64,000 nt of DNA from Sepioteuthis lessoniana (lineage: Eukaryota > Mollusca > Cephalopoda > Myopsida > Loliginidae). Positions 50,581 to 62,225 of this stretch are shown here, in pieces (within the stretch, counting starts at the first letter, position 1; every line of letters starts with the position of its first letter). A model generated the notes under the pieces. The model was given only the letters and a program-made list of their open reading frames with translations, was not told the origin of the DNA and searched no databases. The stretch lies in the NCBI GenBank assembly GCA_963585895.1, contig OY757939.1, forward strand, positions 56,278,110-56,342,109, read 5' to 3'. The translations under genes were made by a program, and so were the position numbers.

Positions 50581-50874
50581 GGTGCTTGTAGTGTAATGGT
50601 TATCACCGTAGGAAATGGACACGACGACACGAGTTCAAATCCTGCACGAGATTGATTGCATTTCACATAGCACTAATACCCTTGGGAAAGGTATGAATCC
50701 AATTATTCTCCCTCCAGCTATGAGTAAATACTAGGGCAGACTGGGTTCTTCAGCCTTGGTGAGGCAACTAGTCTAGGAGAAGGAAAACTCTGAATTCAAA
50801 CCTGTTAAACTCCACTTAAAAATTGACCTTGTGTCATATCCTGCCCGAGCGGAGGGGTTGGTAAATATGGTTAA
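50580..50874 (+). mobile_element. SINE-A copy, full length
   Basis: TGGTGCTTGTAGTGTAATGG (A-box), ACGAGTTCAAATCCTGCACG (B-box), core CTAATACCCTTGGGAAAGGT, body, tail CCTGCCCGAGCGGAGGGGTT then GGTAAATAT. Element C sequence continues on both sides. Confidence 0.92.
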
Positions 50875-51265
50875 ATGGTTTTAATTATTCTTATCAAATA
50901 CTAATACTTTTATTTAATGCCTTTCATTAGTTAGCGTGCAGTTAAATGGTTTCAAATATTGCTTTTTAATATCATTAATTCTATTTATCAAGTATTAAGT
51001 ATTATTTAGTATTCCTATGTAATTTGTACACTTTTGTATGGGTTCAAATAACTAATAATATTAATAGTAATATTTCTTAGTAAGTGATTGAACAATTCTA
51101 TTTGACCTACTGATAGGGCCATAACAATCCGAGTCAGGGTTGACCCGGGAGTAATGGGAATGAAAGGGTACTTCACATTCCCTAAAGCTCTTGACTAGAG
51201 TTTCTCTATTAGTTGTAGTTTAGTGTCATACACTGGACATCCATTAGGTATGGTTTTACTCCTCT
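50875..51265 (-). mobile_element. Element C copy, internal units and body
   Basis: Internal TTAAATGGTTTCAAATATTG and CAAGTATTAAGTATTATTTA units, body TTGACCTACTGATAGGGCCA, GTCAGGGTTGACCCGGGAGT and GTTTAGTGTCATACACTGGA. Confidence 0.72.
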
Positions 51266-51380
51266 GGTGAGACAACTAGTCTAGGAGAAGGAAAACTGTG
51301 AATTCAAACCTGTTAAACTCCGCTTAAAAATTGACCTTGCGTCATATCCTGTCCGGGCGGAGGGGTTGGGTAAATATGAT
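51266..51380 (+). mobile_element. SINE-A 3' fragment
   Basis: GAGACAACTAGTCTAGGAGA to GTCCGGGCGGAGGGGTTGGG and TAAATAT. CTCTGGTGAG precedes it and recurs just after it, a likely 10-bp target-site duplication inside element C. Confidence 0.8.
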
Positions 51381-51566
51381 CTCTGGTGAGGTGCCGAGCG
51401 TATTCTACATCCCCAGTCGATAGAGCGACCTGCTAATAGGGGAGACACGGAAGACTTGGATTAATTGACTAATTGATTTTAATGGTAGGTCAACCCCTCT
51501 AGTGTTTTTTTATTAGCCTAGAGAGCACGATGGGCTAAATTGGTCGTTTCATGGACTTTTGGCTTC

Positions 51567-51930
51567 ATCATCATCATCATGTCGCGCTGGTAGCACGGAT
51601 ATCCCTGACCCTCTCTCGCCACTTTTCCCTATCGTTCATCGCCTCAGGCAGGTCTTCAGGACAACATCCTGTATCCTCACATAGTTGCTGAATGTATGTT
51701 TGTGCTGGTCGTCCTGCTTTTTCACGGCCATGTGTGGGGGTCCATAAGAGTACCTCACTTATGTGTTCGTCCCTGCTTCTCCAGCAGTGTCCTGCATGTC
51801 TGGTTCGTCTAACTTGAATAGTTTTCGGGATAGGAGGCAGGTGGCCGTACAGTTGGTGTCTTGTGGGGTGTTGCCGCCAGGACTTGTTCAAGATTGCTCG
51901 CAGCATTCTTGTGTAATTGCCGTCTAACTT
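51567..51930 (-). mobile_element. RTE-like LINE 3' fragment, well preserved
   Basis: The minus strand encodes KLDGNYTRMLRAILNKSWRQ, HPTRHQLYGHLPPIPKTIQV, RRTRHAGHCWRSRDEHISEV and NDREKWRERVRDIRATSAT without a stop, ending at the 3' (ATC)n on +. It is closest to the 12.4 kb copy. Confidence 0.9.
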
Positions 51931-51931
51931 T

Positions 51932-52560
51932 TGGCTTAAACATAAAAAATTTATCAAAAATATTGTCAAAAATATGATAAACCATACAATGAGGACTTGT
52001 TTATCGGAAAATTTCACCAGGAATTGATTTATGACCTCTAGATAAGCCTGTGTTGGAAAGAATTTAATATTATTAGACGTTTGACATCGATGTAAAAGTG
52101 CAAAGAATAAATCTAAAAAATTACTACGCGAGGTTATTAGTTAATATGTACCTCATATCACTCACTTTCACCATTAAACATTTGATCTTGACTTAAACCC
52201 AGAGATAGGGGGCTCTTTCATTTCATTTAACGATTATTTTTGATAATTTGTAATGATCATTCTTTAAGAAAGCAGAAATTTGAATTGATCAATACAAAAA
52301 AGGAAACAGATGTATGCATAACAAAATGTAAATAGTTCAGTCATGTCATAGTTTGGCCTCCCGTAAGCCCAAACCAGATCAGCTTAGCTGTAAGGCTGGA
52401 TTATATGAAAGGTTCAACCAGATTGAATTATTAATTTTAATCTCAAAGTCTGGTGTTATTTTGTGCCTAGAATTTATGGAATCGCGTTCATTGACTTACG
52501 GCTTGTTAACCCGTCTTGGGTTATTTTACTCAGAGAAGTAAGGGAATTGTATTCATAATT
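51932..52560. other. Unassigned AT-rich stretch
   Basis: No gene. An element C2 tail relic lies near 52500-52560 (GTTAACCCGTCTTGGGTTAT). Confidence 0.4.
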
Positions 52561-52589
52561 ACTTTTTTATGCAGTTACTTCTTAAGAGT

Positions 52590-52972
52590 ATCTTGAACAA
52601 GCAGGATGTGATACGAGGTCAGATTTTAAGCGGTGTTCAACAGGTTTGAATTCAGAGTTTTCCTTCTCCTTGGCTGGTTGCTCTACCGATGTTAAAGAGT
52701 CCAGTATCTCGTACTATTTACTTTACTATTTAATTGCTGGAATGAGAATAGTTGGATGCATACTTTCCCCAACGGTATTAGCGCTATATGAAATACAAAG
52801 TGCCTCATCCAAGATTTGAACTCGGTTCTCTGTATCCATTTCTTACGGTTCCAAGAGGTTCTCTGTATCCATTTCTTACGGTTCCAAGAGGTTCTCTGTA
52901 TCCATTTCTCGGTTCTCTGTATCCATTTCTTACGACGGTAACTATCATAGCACGAGCGCCTCCTCCTCCTCC
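52590..52972 (-). mobile_element. SINE-A copy with internal 35-bp tandem expansion
   Basis: Tail GAACAAGCAGGATGTGATAC, body AGTTTTCCTTCTCCTTGGCT, core, then GGTTCTCTGTATCCATTTCT repeated four times between about 52824 and 52935. The head complement is ACGGTAACTATCATAGCACG. (CTC)n and (ATT)n follow at 52964-53008. Confidence 0.82.
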
Positions 52973-52977
52973 TCCTC

Positions 52978-53009
<32 letters not shown>

Positions 53010-53067
53010 AAATTCTTTAAAAATAATCTTACATTACAAATACACTGGAAATTTGGTAACTCAACAT

Positions 53068-53180
53068 CAAACAAGGAAAGGAGTAGCGCCCTTCCTTACA
53101 CTTTGGTGTCGTAGCTATTTAAAAGGGAGCCTTCGGGTCACCCTCGACTATGGTCGCCAACTTTACTTACTTACATCAAA
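53068..53180 (+). mobile_element. SINE-G 3' fragment
   Basis: AGGAAAGGAGTAGCGCCCTT, GTGTCGTAGCTATTTAAAAG and TGGTCGCCAACTTTACTTAC match the second half of the copy at 16650-16955. Confidence 0.75.
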
Positions 53181-53184
53181 CCAT

Positions 53185-54030
53185 TTGGCCCTATGTAGAG
53201 GACAGACGAAGTAACTCCTCCCTGTTATTTATATAGATTTTAGACTGATACATTTAATCTACCGAGAAAATAAGCTAATTTATGCCCACCAGACATAACT
53301 CTTGAATCTTAAAGACTCTTTGAGGATATTTTCTTTATTTTTCTTAGTTATTAAAACTTTTTCGCTTTTAAAACGATGTCCAAATATTTGTCCAAATAAT
53401 CAGTGACGAGTCGGAGATATATTGGGTCATTTCGGAAACGGTTAGGCCAGGATTCACTTCAAATTCTTTCAATTGATCAGTTGAAACCGTGGTAATGTAA
53501 CCTCTAACCTTTTCATCTTTGGGATTCACATCTTCAATTCTGAACTTTAGAAACCAATGACGAATTGTACTTTCTTAAGTCCTATCTTCACCTCATGTTT
53601 GATTAAGGTTACAAACAACCTGAAAGGCATTGCAACAGTGACAGAAAGCTCCTCTTGCCCTTTGGTCTCTTCACTTTCATGGTTCGCAACTCCATTTTGA
53701 AACGAAAAATTCATAACATACCTTCTGTCCAAAAGTGCAAGTGTGAGTCAAAAGTTTTGCAATATGTTGGTAGTACGTGTGGTACATTTTAGCATCTCTA
53801 GATGCTTTTGCCGAGGTCGTGAAGGCAATGAACCATATTGGACTGTGAGATGCCGAGTTCGCCTGATAATCTCCCTGTACTACTCTGTCGCTTAAAGCAC
53901 AGTCTCAGAATCTACGGCATTAGGCCTAACTAACAATCTGTGCTTTATTGTACAAACGCGCTTTCATTTTTTCGCAGAACAAATGATTTTGGTTGTTTCT
54001 GCGGCTTTATGGCCCAGTTCGAACTCGTAA
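53185..54030. other. Unassigned stretch
   Basis: Non-repetitive in appearance. On the minus strand 53400-53740 has partly open frames (SFQNGVANHESEETKGQEE) and TTGATCAGTTGAAACC, which may be a decayed transposase or coding remnant; no motif is firm. Confidence 0.3.
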
Positions 54031-54032
54031 TT

Positions 54033-54505
54033 AGGGACCTGACCGATAAAATGAATCGCAGTTTCTTCCAGGCAGCGGTCGTATCGATACTGCTATATGG
54101 ATGCACTACTTGGATGCTAATTAAACGTCTGAAGAAGAAGCTAGACGCCAATTACACAAGAATGTTGAGAGCAATATTGAACAAGTTCTGGCGGCAACAC
54201 CCCACAAGGCACCAACTATACGGCCACATGCCTCGCATCACGAAAACTATCCAAGCTAGACGAACCAGACACGCAAGACACTGCTGGAGAAGCAAGGACG
54301 AATTCATCAGTGATGTACTCCTATGGACCCCCGCATATGGCCAAGCAAAAGCAGGACGACCAGCTCGAACATACATACAGCAGCTATGTGAGGATACAGG
54401 ATGTAGCCCTGAAGACCTGCCAAAAGCGATGAATGATAGGAAGAAGTGGCGAGAGAGCGTCAGGGATATCCGTGCTAGCGGCACGAGATGATGATGATGA
54501 TGACA
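54033..54505 (+). mobile_element. RTE-like LINE 3' fragment, well preserved
   Basis: The + strand encodes RDLTDKMNRSFFQAAVVSI, LKKKLDANYTRMLRAILNKF, RRTRHARHCWRSKDEFISDV and NDRKKWRESVRDIRASGTR in one frame, ending with a GATGATGATGATGA repeat. The frame opens upstream in unrelated sequence. Confidence 0.9.
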
Positions 54506-54509
54506 CGTT

Positions 54510-55915
54510 CATCTGTGTCTCTTTCAAATCACATAAAGAGTGAAACAATGCACAACGTGTCAGCGCACTAAATATCACAATACTAACAACCATATCAGGT
54601 ACCTACCACGGCTTGAACTGCTTTGGTCTCTGGATATACGTGCCACAAATTATCAAGTACTAGGATATAACGAAATTTTGGACTTAACCTCGCAGCTAAC
54701 GAATTATTGTAGGGAATTCGATTTTCGCTGGATGCTCTATATTTCTGACCTTGTACTAAACTAGATTTTGGCTCCGTAAAATAATTAAATATCAGGCTAC
54801 AGACTTATTGATTCATCCTCGTACATTGCGTAAAGAAAAAAAAACAAACCAAAAAACAAAAACGAAACATTTATTTCAAACAAATATCTATTTTTTACAT
54901 GAGTTTGATTCTCACTGGATGCTCCATATTAGAAGTCTAGCGTTAAACTAAGCTAAGCTTACTAATTGATTAGTTTTAACGGTATATCAAACTGTCCTGG
55001 TCTATTTTGTGCTAAGAGGTTTAGGACATCGTGCTCATTGTACGGAGATGTTTAAGATTTTTTTTTTTGCGCACCGTTATATATCAAGTATTCCTATCTG
55101 ATGCTATGGGATACTCATTTTTTCTAGTCTTAAAATAAGCAATAAAAACATCCTTAAGAACATTCTAGAAATTTAGGATCAAAACCGCATTAGCATTTAA
55201 GTTACATTTTTATATTTTTCAACCAATCAGCTAAAAACATAGAATAGAACATTCTAGAAAAATAGGATCGGAAGTCAACTAACGGAAAATATTTAGGCTC
55301 GAAAATAGAATAGTAAAATACAAATCTGATTGGTCAATAAATGTCTACGCGCCAAAATCTTAGGACGATTCTTTGATCCACCTGTAGGATATAAATAAAA
55401 CAGAGTTAGGGAGCCATTAACGAAAACTTACTCGAAGACTAAGACAACACCACAAGTGACTAAGCCAGTAATGCAGTAGTCGATACTGTGTCCGACAAAT
55501 TCCTTTCCTTCCTCAACTAAAGTTCATGACCTCTCTTCAAATGGCCGCGAATTACATTCAAAAGAAAAACCCGACAAACTTTCTTTCATCAAGGCGACAC
55601 GCTGTCGCCACAATCATAAAACCCGCTATGAACTTAATGTAAGTAAGAACGACTTATTTACGGACTCCGTTAACATACACACACTTTTAAACAAATTTAT
55701 TTTCTTCTTGCCAAACTTTATTTTCCAAAAGGCCATTTACACATCATGTATTTTATTCGTTTTCATATTCTGTTTTATGCATATTAAATTGTTTGTTGTT
55801 TAATGTTCGTTGTGTTCTATTCCATTTCTTTTACGCGATGGTAAAGTTTTGTGTTGTATTTGTGGTGGAAATAATTTAGAGAGCAATATCCGTAAAGTAC
55901 GGACGCACATCTACT
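54510..55915. other. Unassigned stretch
   Basis: An element C2 tail relic (GTTTTAACGGTATATCAAAC) lies at 54965-55060. The stretch 55100-55650 has moderate complexity, and two open-frame pieces have no domain. Similar phrases (TCGCTGGATGCTCTATATT at 54727 and CTCACTGGATGCTCCATATT at 54912) suggest a local duplication. Confidence 0.35.
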
Positions 55916-55919
55916 GAAA

Positions 55920-56425
55920 TAACCAAAATACATACAACCCCTACAATGCAAATAATTTGCACTCAGCTGTAGGGTTTCAAGTATTTCTATCTAATACCAA
56001 TAATCTATACACTATTATAGAATTTCAAGTAACTATTTCTATTTAATAATAATTAGTATACGAATAAATGGTTTCAAGTAATGATCCTACGTAAACAATT
56101 ATAGTTCCAAGTAGCTATTCACGAGTCAAATAATTTAGTTATATGGTATCAAGTATTCCTATCTAATACAAATAATTTGCATATATTTCTATGGTTTCTT
56201 GTATTCCTATATAATTCTTCTTATAAGGTTTCAAGTAATTATTTCTATTTAATAATAGTCATTTGTTTGTACACACATATAATTTCAAGTAATTAATAAT
56301 AATCCTTAGTAAACAGTTTTAGCTTTAAGTAACCATTCTTAATATAAATAATTTGCACACAGTTATATAGAATCAAATATTTTTATCTAATACTAATAAT
56401 TACATGGTTTCAAGTAATTATTTCT
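55920..56425 (-). repeat. Element C internal repeats
   Basis: Many diverged units (TTTCAAGTATTCCTATCTAA, TAATTTGCACACAGTTATAT) at about 50-70 bp spacing. It is interrupted by a SINE-A and then a mariner, and continues to 57985. Confidence 0.7.
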
Positions 56426-56426
56426 A

Positions 56427-56716
56427 TTTGATAATCATATTTACCAACCCCTCCGCTCGGGCAGGATATGACACAAGGTCAATTTTTAAGCGGAGTTTAA
56501 CAGGTTTGAATTCAGAGTATTCCTTCTCCTAGACTAGTTGCCTCACCAAGGCTGAAGAACCCAGTCTGTCCTACTATTTACCCATAGCTGGAGGGAGAAT
56601 AATTGGATTCATACCTTTCCCAAGGGTATTAGTGCTATGTGAAATGTAATCAATCTCGTCCAGGATTTGAACTCGTGTCACCGTGTCCATTTCCCACGAC
56701 GATAACCATTTGATAA
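56427..56716 (-). mobile_element. SINE-A copy, full length, with duplication
   Basis: ATTTGATAAT flanks the element (56427-56436, 56707-56716). Tail ATTTACCAACCCCTCCGCTC, body, core ACCCATAGCTGGAGGGAGAA, head GGATTTGAACTCGTGTCACC and CGATAACCA, on + as complement. It inserted in element C interior and is close to the family consensus. Confidence 0.9.
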
Positions 56717-56742
56717 TAGTCATTTATTTATACACACTTATA

Positions 56743-57556
56743 CGAGGATCATTAAATTAGTTTTCACACTTTTTTCGTATGGGCAATTTTATTAATACAA
56801 CGCACATGAAACTCTAGTCCTCTTCGAAGTAATCTCCCCCGGCTGCAATGCACTTGTTGTACCGTTCCAACAACCTTTGGAAGGCCTCATACAAGTCCTC
56901 TTGTGTGAGCGTGTCAATGACCTTCGTCACAACCTCTTTCATCTCCTCAATTGTCTCATAACGACAGCCCCTGAGCTTAGGGAATAAGCAAAAGTCACTG
57001 GGAGCAAGATCTGGACTATAGGGAGGGTGAGGAACTGTCTTGGTGCTCATCTTAGTCAAATAGTCTGTGACAAGGATGAACTCCCTTAAAACCTCAACAT
57101 AGTAACCCTAATCCTAACCATTTGGCTAATCAACTCGGGTGTATTGACTTCCTTACTCCTCCCACTCCTCTCATCACCCCTCACAGACTCCCTGCCTTCC
57201 TTGAATCTCTTATGCTACTCAAAAACTCATGCTCGATTCATGCAAGATTGTCCAAAAGCAGTCTGAAGCATTCCATACGTTTCTGTGGCATTTTTTCCAA
57301 GTTTAAAACAGAATTTTATTGCATATCGTTCTTCTAAAGTGTCAGATTGCATTTTTGAAATTCAGCAGCTGTGACAATCAGACCTTAGTATGGTGTATTC
57401 CAGTTCCTGCTGTAGCTGTTCATTTGAACCTGAAATCATAAAAATTGGTTAGTCATCTCATAAGATGTATAGCAATAAGATACTGAATTTTCAAGAGTCT
57501 ATGACAATTTTAAATGCCTGTACAAAAAATTCTGGAAACTTATTGATTGCACCACG
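56743..57556 (-). mobile_element. Mariner, internally deleted, both ends present
   Basis: An 814-bp element between TA dinucleotides (56741-56742, 57557-57558). Ends: CGAGGATCATTAAATTAGTT at the left; CGTGGTGCAATCAATAAGTT as complement at the right. The minus strand codes the HTH-like FCFKLGKNATETYGMLQTAF, then FKEGRESV and RSKEVNTPELI, and after the deletion an intact end: PHPPYSPDLAPSDFCLFPKL (third catalytic aspartate region) and ERYNKCIAAGGDYFEED. The middle with the first two catalytic aspartates is missing. Confidence 0.92.
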
Positions 57557-57559
57557 TAT

Positions 57560-57985
57560 AGTTTCAAGTAACTAATTTTTAAAAAGATTTTATCAAAAAA
57601 AATAGTTACTTGAAACTATATAAGTGTGTATAAATAAATGACTATTATATAGTTTCATGTAACTAATAATAATCTTTAGTAAATTGCTTTAAGTAACCAT
57701 TCTCAATTCAAATAATTTGCATACAGTAATATAGAAGCAAATACTTCTATTGAATACGAATAATTTTCAAACAGCTCTACTTCACTTCCTTATGGGATCC
57801 AAACATATCACTGCTACTCCGGGTCAGTGTGGTTCTGGGAGTAATGGCAATGAAGGGGTACACCACACTCCTCAGATCTTTATAACTAGCGCCTGACGAT
57901 CAGATACAGTTTCGAGTCATACCCAAGAAGCTAATTTTGGGAGGGAGTCTTACATTGGATACAATCAGCACATTCTAAACCCCGC
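57560..57985 (-). mobile_element. Element C internal units and body
   Basis: Units to about 57765, then GGGATCCAAACATATCACTG, GGGTCAGTGTGGTTCTGGGA and GAGTAATGGCAATGAAGGGG. The body end is truncated. Confidence 0.7.
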
Positions 57986-57989
57986 CAAA

Positions 57990-58290
57990 AAGGAGTGCGA
58001 AGATTACGAAATAACAATGAATGTTTATTATCAATATATTTCTAGTACTAAACTTGTCTGTCTCTCCGCTTTTCATGCTTTCCCGTCTACCGTAGACCCC
58101 AATTACTTTACCAATTATAAATCACCATATTCCAAGGATGATTTCTAACACTAAGACTGGGGTCCAGCAGAAATACCTGGTATTAACTTGGTGTAAAATA
58201 TGTCATGATATCTTTTTAGACTTTATAAGCTGTTTCTTATTGTCTTTTTTTTCAATGTAATTACGAGTTGAAGTATCCGTCTACATCATG
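57990..58290. other. Unassigned stretch
   Basis: No gene or known repeat. Confidence 0.4.
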
Positions 58291-58294
58291 GAAC

Positions 58295-58905
58295 GCAGAT
58301 CATCATCATCACCATCAACATTAATGCATGCCGACGGCACGGATTCCATAGACTCTTTCTTTCTCTCTCTCTTGCCGTCAGTCTCAATCGGCCATCTCTC
58401 TTTGTAAAACCTCTAGACGGCGCCCAGTATCCACAAGTAGCTGATGAGTGTAGTTTTTTGCAGGTTGGCCAACTCTGGTGTGTCCATGTGTAGGATTCCA
58501 AAGGAGAACGTCGCTAATGAGTAGATACTTACTTCTCCAGCAGTGTCCATCATGTCTTATTTGGATGCTTTGTTAGATGGGAGGTAAGTGGCCATATAGC
58601 TGCTGTTTTTTGGAATGCAGATGCCCGGAATTGTTGTAAACAGCGCACAACAGCCTCGTTTATTTCCCATTCACCTTTTTTTGTTTCGTTAAAGTCCAAG
58701 TGGTGCAATCATACACTACTACTGACACGGCAACAACTTAGAAGAATTTTCATTTTCTTCTATCAGAGAGACCAAATTTTTCATAAAGTCAATAATCTGG
58801 CACCAGTAGTCTATGCTTTATCTATATGTATTTGTTGACATCGCTTTCAGTAGATGAGATATTGGTACCGACGTATATGAACTGGAGGTTATACTGACAG
58901 TAAAA
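58295..58905 (-). mobile_element. RTE-like LINE fragment, old subfamily
   Basis: The 3' repeat (ATCATCATCATCACC on +) is followed by GACGGCACGGATTCCATAGA, TTCTCCAGCAGTGTCCATCA, GGAGGTAAGTGGCCATATAG, CCAAGTGGTGCAATCATACA and GATATTGGTACCGACGTATA. This covers the end of the gene back to the YLG region. Many stops. Confidence 0.82.
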
Positions 58906-59750
58906 GTATTCTATAGTACTTTTGGGGCGTGGTAACAGCTGTTTTTGTCAGTGTCAGGTTATGCAGAATTTCTGGATATTACATAGTCCTGAAAAACTTT
59001 CGTAGATAGAGAGATAAACTTTGTAAATGACTACATTTCAGGCTACAGACTTATTGATCCACCAATATTTTAGGTTTCATGAGAGAACTACATTATTTTC
59101 GATTAAATTTTCTGGATTGTTCAAGGCCTATATTCGTTTTGTTCGGTTGATACTGACGACGTATTTTTTTCTGAGTTTTAAGATTTTCAGTATAATCTAT
59201 TACTCGATGTTGTGGGAGTTTTTCGTCTTGTTCGGCATCATCATCTTCATTGTCAATGCACTTAATTCAGTGGGGAATATTAATCGCATGAATTGAACAT
59301 TATCCATTGAAAAATTCAAATATCTATCTATAGTATTTATTTAGAATAGCCCGCTGGGGTAATGTTAAACAACTCCTTCCACTCCCCCAAAAACAAAATA
59401 AAAAAAAAGAATCATCTAAGTATAAAAGGCAACAATATTGATTTTTCAAGAGAGAGAACAGAAAGCGGCGATTTAAAAAAATGTTTAAATGATGAATTAA
59501 TTATATTTAGGGTTAGGGTTAGGATTGATAAAATTTATGTCTCCCAAACCACCACTTTTCTGATGAGATTTCATCATGGTTGGGTTGTGGGTCGTGTGGG
59601 AATCAATATGCCTAACTCTTTGGACGCTGTTTATTTTTTGAGAGCGTAAAAATTCATGAATAAAAAGATGACAGAAACTTATTCTTATCTGGATTTTGAA
59701 TTTTAATATTGCATTTCCATAGAATTTTTTGAAGATTACCACACATATTG
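58906..59750. other. Unassigned stretch
   Basis: An open frame of 89 codons (59027-59296, +) is hydrophobic (FSIKFSGLFKAYIRFVRLIL) and could span a membrane, but it is AT-driven and unsupported. Three TTAGGG-like units at 59509-59528 are too few to be telomeric. Confidence 0.35.
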
Positions 59751-59763
59751 TTCGACTCGGCTA

Positions 59764-59764
59764 T

Positions 59765-59829
<65 letters not shown>

Positions 59830-60023
59830 TTACAAGTGTGGGCTGAAAAATACATATGATACGAAAAGTTCATATAATAACGTCATATCTTCTGTTGGTG
59901 ACTTTTTAAGAGATATAAGAATTGTATGGACCATAATGAGGACAATGTTAAAAAAATAAACCTCATTTGGTTGAATTCCAAGTGGGTATCTTGGTGAGCC
60001 TATAAACTTTTCAGCTGACTCTT

Positions 60024-60093
<70 letters not shown>

Positions 60094-60116
60094 ATGTGTG
60101 TGAGTGTGCAAAAAAT
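59764..60116 (+). repeat. Microsatellites (CT)n, (CA)n, (TA)n, (TG)n
   Basis: (CT)n and (CA)n at 59764-59815; (CA)n(TA)n(TG)n at about 60028-60095, making a CA...TG palindrome around (TA)n. Confidence 0.9.
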
Positions 60117-60119
60117 TAC

Positions 60120-60322
60120 CTCTTAAGAAATCAGATGTCGCAAAAACCTTAATTTCAAATTGTTTTTGTTAAAAGAAAAACACGCATGAAATTGCTAGTA
60201 ACAGCTGAGCCAGGGAATTTAAATAAATAATTATTTCATGTTTTATACTGCTCTACTTGTCAACATCTGAGCACTTTGTTTAACCCAAGCTTTTAAAACG
60301 TTTGTTTTTCTTTTTCGCATAC

Positions 60323-60394
<72 letters not shown>

Positions 60395-60756
60395 TGAATT
60401 GATATTTAAATGTTGACACGTGTGATCTACCTCTTTACCCAGCCTAATTTTATAATTTTTTCCCTCTATATAGATTGCTATATATATATATATATATATA
60501 TTCGTATAAATCTCGCGTATGCTAACATCTTATTTTCGGACTACACTTCGCAATATGGACGCATGATTAGCCACTTTTATCACATTTTTGTTTGAAGATG
60601 GTACAAACCACATGAAACTTAAAGTAATAGAATTCTAGTGTCTGTAATCTTAATATTTTTTGTTTTATGCTTGCTCTACCTTATAACTTTTATCTAAAGA
60701 CTTTGTTTGCATTTCTTTTACGATATATATATATATATATATATATTGAACTACTC
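60120..60756. other. Unassigned stretch with long (TA)n
   Basis: (TA)n at 60327-60393, 60479-60501 and 60724-60746; no gene recognised. Confidence 0.6.
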
Positions 60757-61480
60757 ATGCCTCTACTTTGGATACAATGCTCCAACAGTGAAGTGGTTAA
60801 TAAGGATGGAACTTACTATCAATGGTCTTCAAGACTGATCAGCTTAGCCGATGCTTTACGGCAAGCGCCATATTTATACGATAAAAGTCAAAGAAAGTAA
60901 TGTCGACTTGTAGTAATGAAATGTGTAAGAAAAATAAGAGATGATTTGCCATTTCATAGTCGGTGGGGTGCGTTTTGTTTTTGTCGTGTTTAAAAGTTCA
61001 ACAGACTCCTGACATTATTCACTCAATATTTTTTTATTCCTTATTTTTCTTGAAGAATTGTTTTTTTTTCTTCAATTGCCAATTATCCATTCCTCAAAGA
61101 TATTCTCCCTACTTCCGTTTTATTTATTTTCACTCTGACTAACCATTTCCTCTTTTTCGTAGTTTTTCTCTCTTTCTGAAAATTTCTAACTTTTTAAAAT
61201 GATCTTTCTTTCTTTCTTTCTTTCTTTCTAGATCTAAAAAAAACAACAAAAAAACAACAGCAACAGACATTTTCCTTTTCATTCAAGTTTTCTTTACTTA
61301 AAAAAATTCTTCCGATAATTTTTCCCCACTTTTTTCTGTAATTTTCTGTAATTGTAATTTTCTGTAATTTTCAATTCATTCATTGTTTCTTTTTTCTAAA
61401 GCTTTATATTTTCCTTTGATTTTCTCTTTTCTTCCTTTTTGAAAATTTTATATTCTTTCTTTCTTTCTTTCTAAATCTAA
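60757..61480 (+). repeat. 700-bp pyrimidine-rich block, copy 2
   Basis: Near-identical to 34872-35600 (TTGGATACAATGCTCCAACA at 60768 onward). Differences are a handful of substitutions and (TTTC)n length. The left junction here is a (TA)n run. Confidence 0.92.
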
Positions 61481-61881
61481 AAAAAAAAAGACAGCAAAAA
61501 ACCAAAAAACCAAAAAATTATTCCTTTTCCTTTAAAAAAAATTCTTCTGATAAGTTTTTCCCTTCTTTTTTTTTATTACTTTTTCTAAGAATTTCTACCC
61601 AGCATTGTTTCTTCTTTTCTAAACCTTTTCATTTTCTTTCGATTTTTCTCTTTTCTTCCTTATAAATAAAGAATGTAAAATTTTAGAATTTTACATTCTT
61701 TCTTTCTTTCTTTCTTTCTTTATAAAATTTTTATTTTTTTTCAATTTTTATTTTTAATTTCTTTCTTTCTTTCTTTCTTTCTAAAATTTTTATTTTTTTT
61801 AAATTTTTATTTTTAAATTCTTTCTTTCTTTCTTTCTTTCTAAAATTTTATTTTTTTCAATTTTTATTTTTATAATTCCTA

Positions 61882-61935
<54 letters not shown>

Positions 61936-61940
61936 ACATG
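61481..61940 (+). repeat. T-rich region with five (TTTC)n blocks
   Basis: TTTCTTTC runs at about 61690, 61758, 61820 and 61883-61935 are separated by AAATTTTTATTTTT spacers at about 65-70 bp steps, a tandem of (TTTC)n plus spacer. Confidence 0.85.
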
Positions 61941-62221
61941 AGTTACAAACATTTATAAGGTAGTCAGATTGTGTGCAACGACAAAATTGACTGAAAATTG
62001 AACAATAACAAAAATTACAGCTCAATTACTTTTCTTTATTTGAATAACTGCCTGCTTGTTAGAATAATACGTTCCATATTCCATAAAATGAATTGAGTAC
62101 ACAATAGCTTTTAGATAAAACAAGAGGTTCTACTTCGAGATGCAATCTAAGTGACATTTTGGTAGACGATTTACACTTTATATTAGGATCGACAAGAAAA
62201 GTTACACTTTCTTTTTATTAC
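61941..62221. other. Unassigned stretch
   Basis: No recognised gene or repeat. Confidence 0.4.
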
Positions 62222-62225
62222 CAAT

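Noticed and set aside
59027-59296. Small membrane protein
   Set aside because: Hydrophobicity follows from T-rich codons; no start context, homologue or splice support.
59509-59530. Interstitial telomere (TTAGGG repeats)
   Set aside because: Only about three units; too short. CCCTAACCCT-like sequence at 24687 and 57104 is part of the mariner and is explained by its coding sequence.
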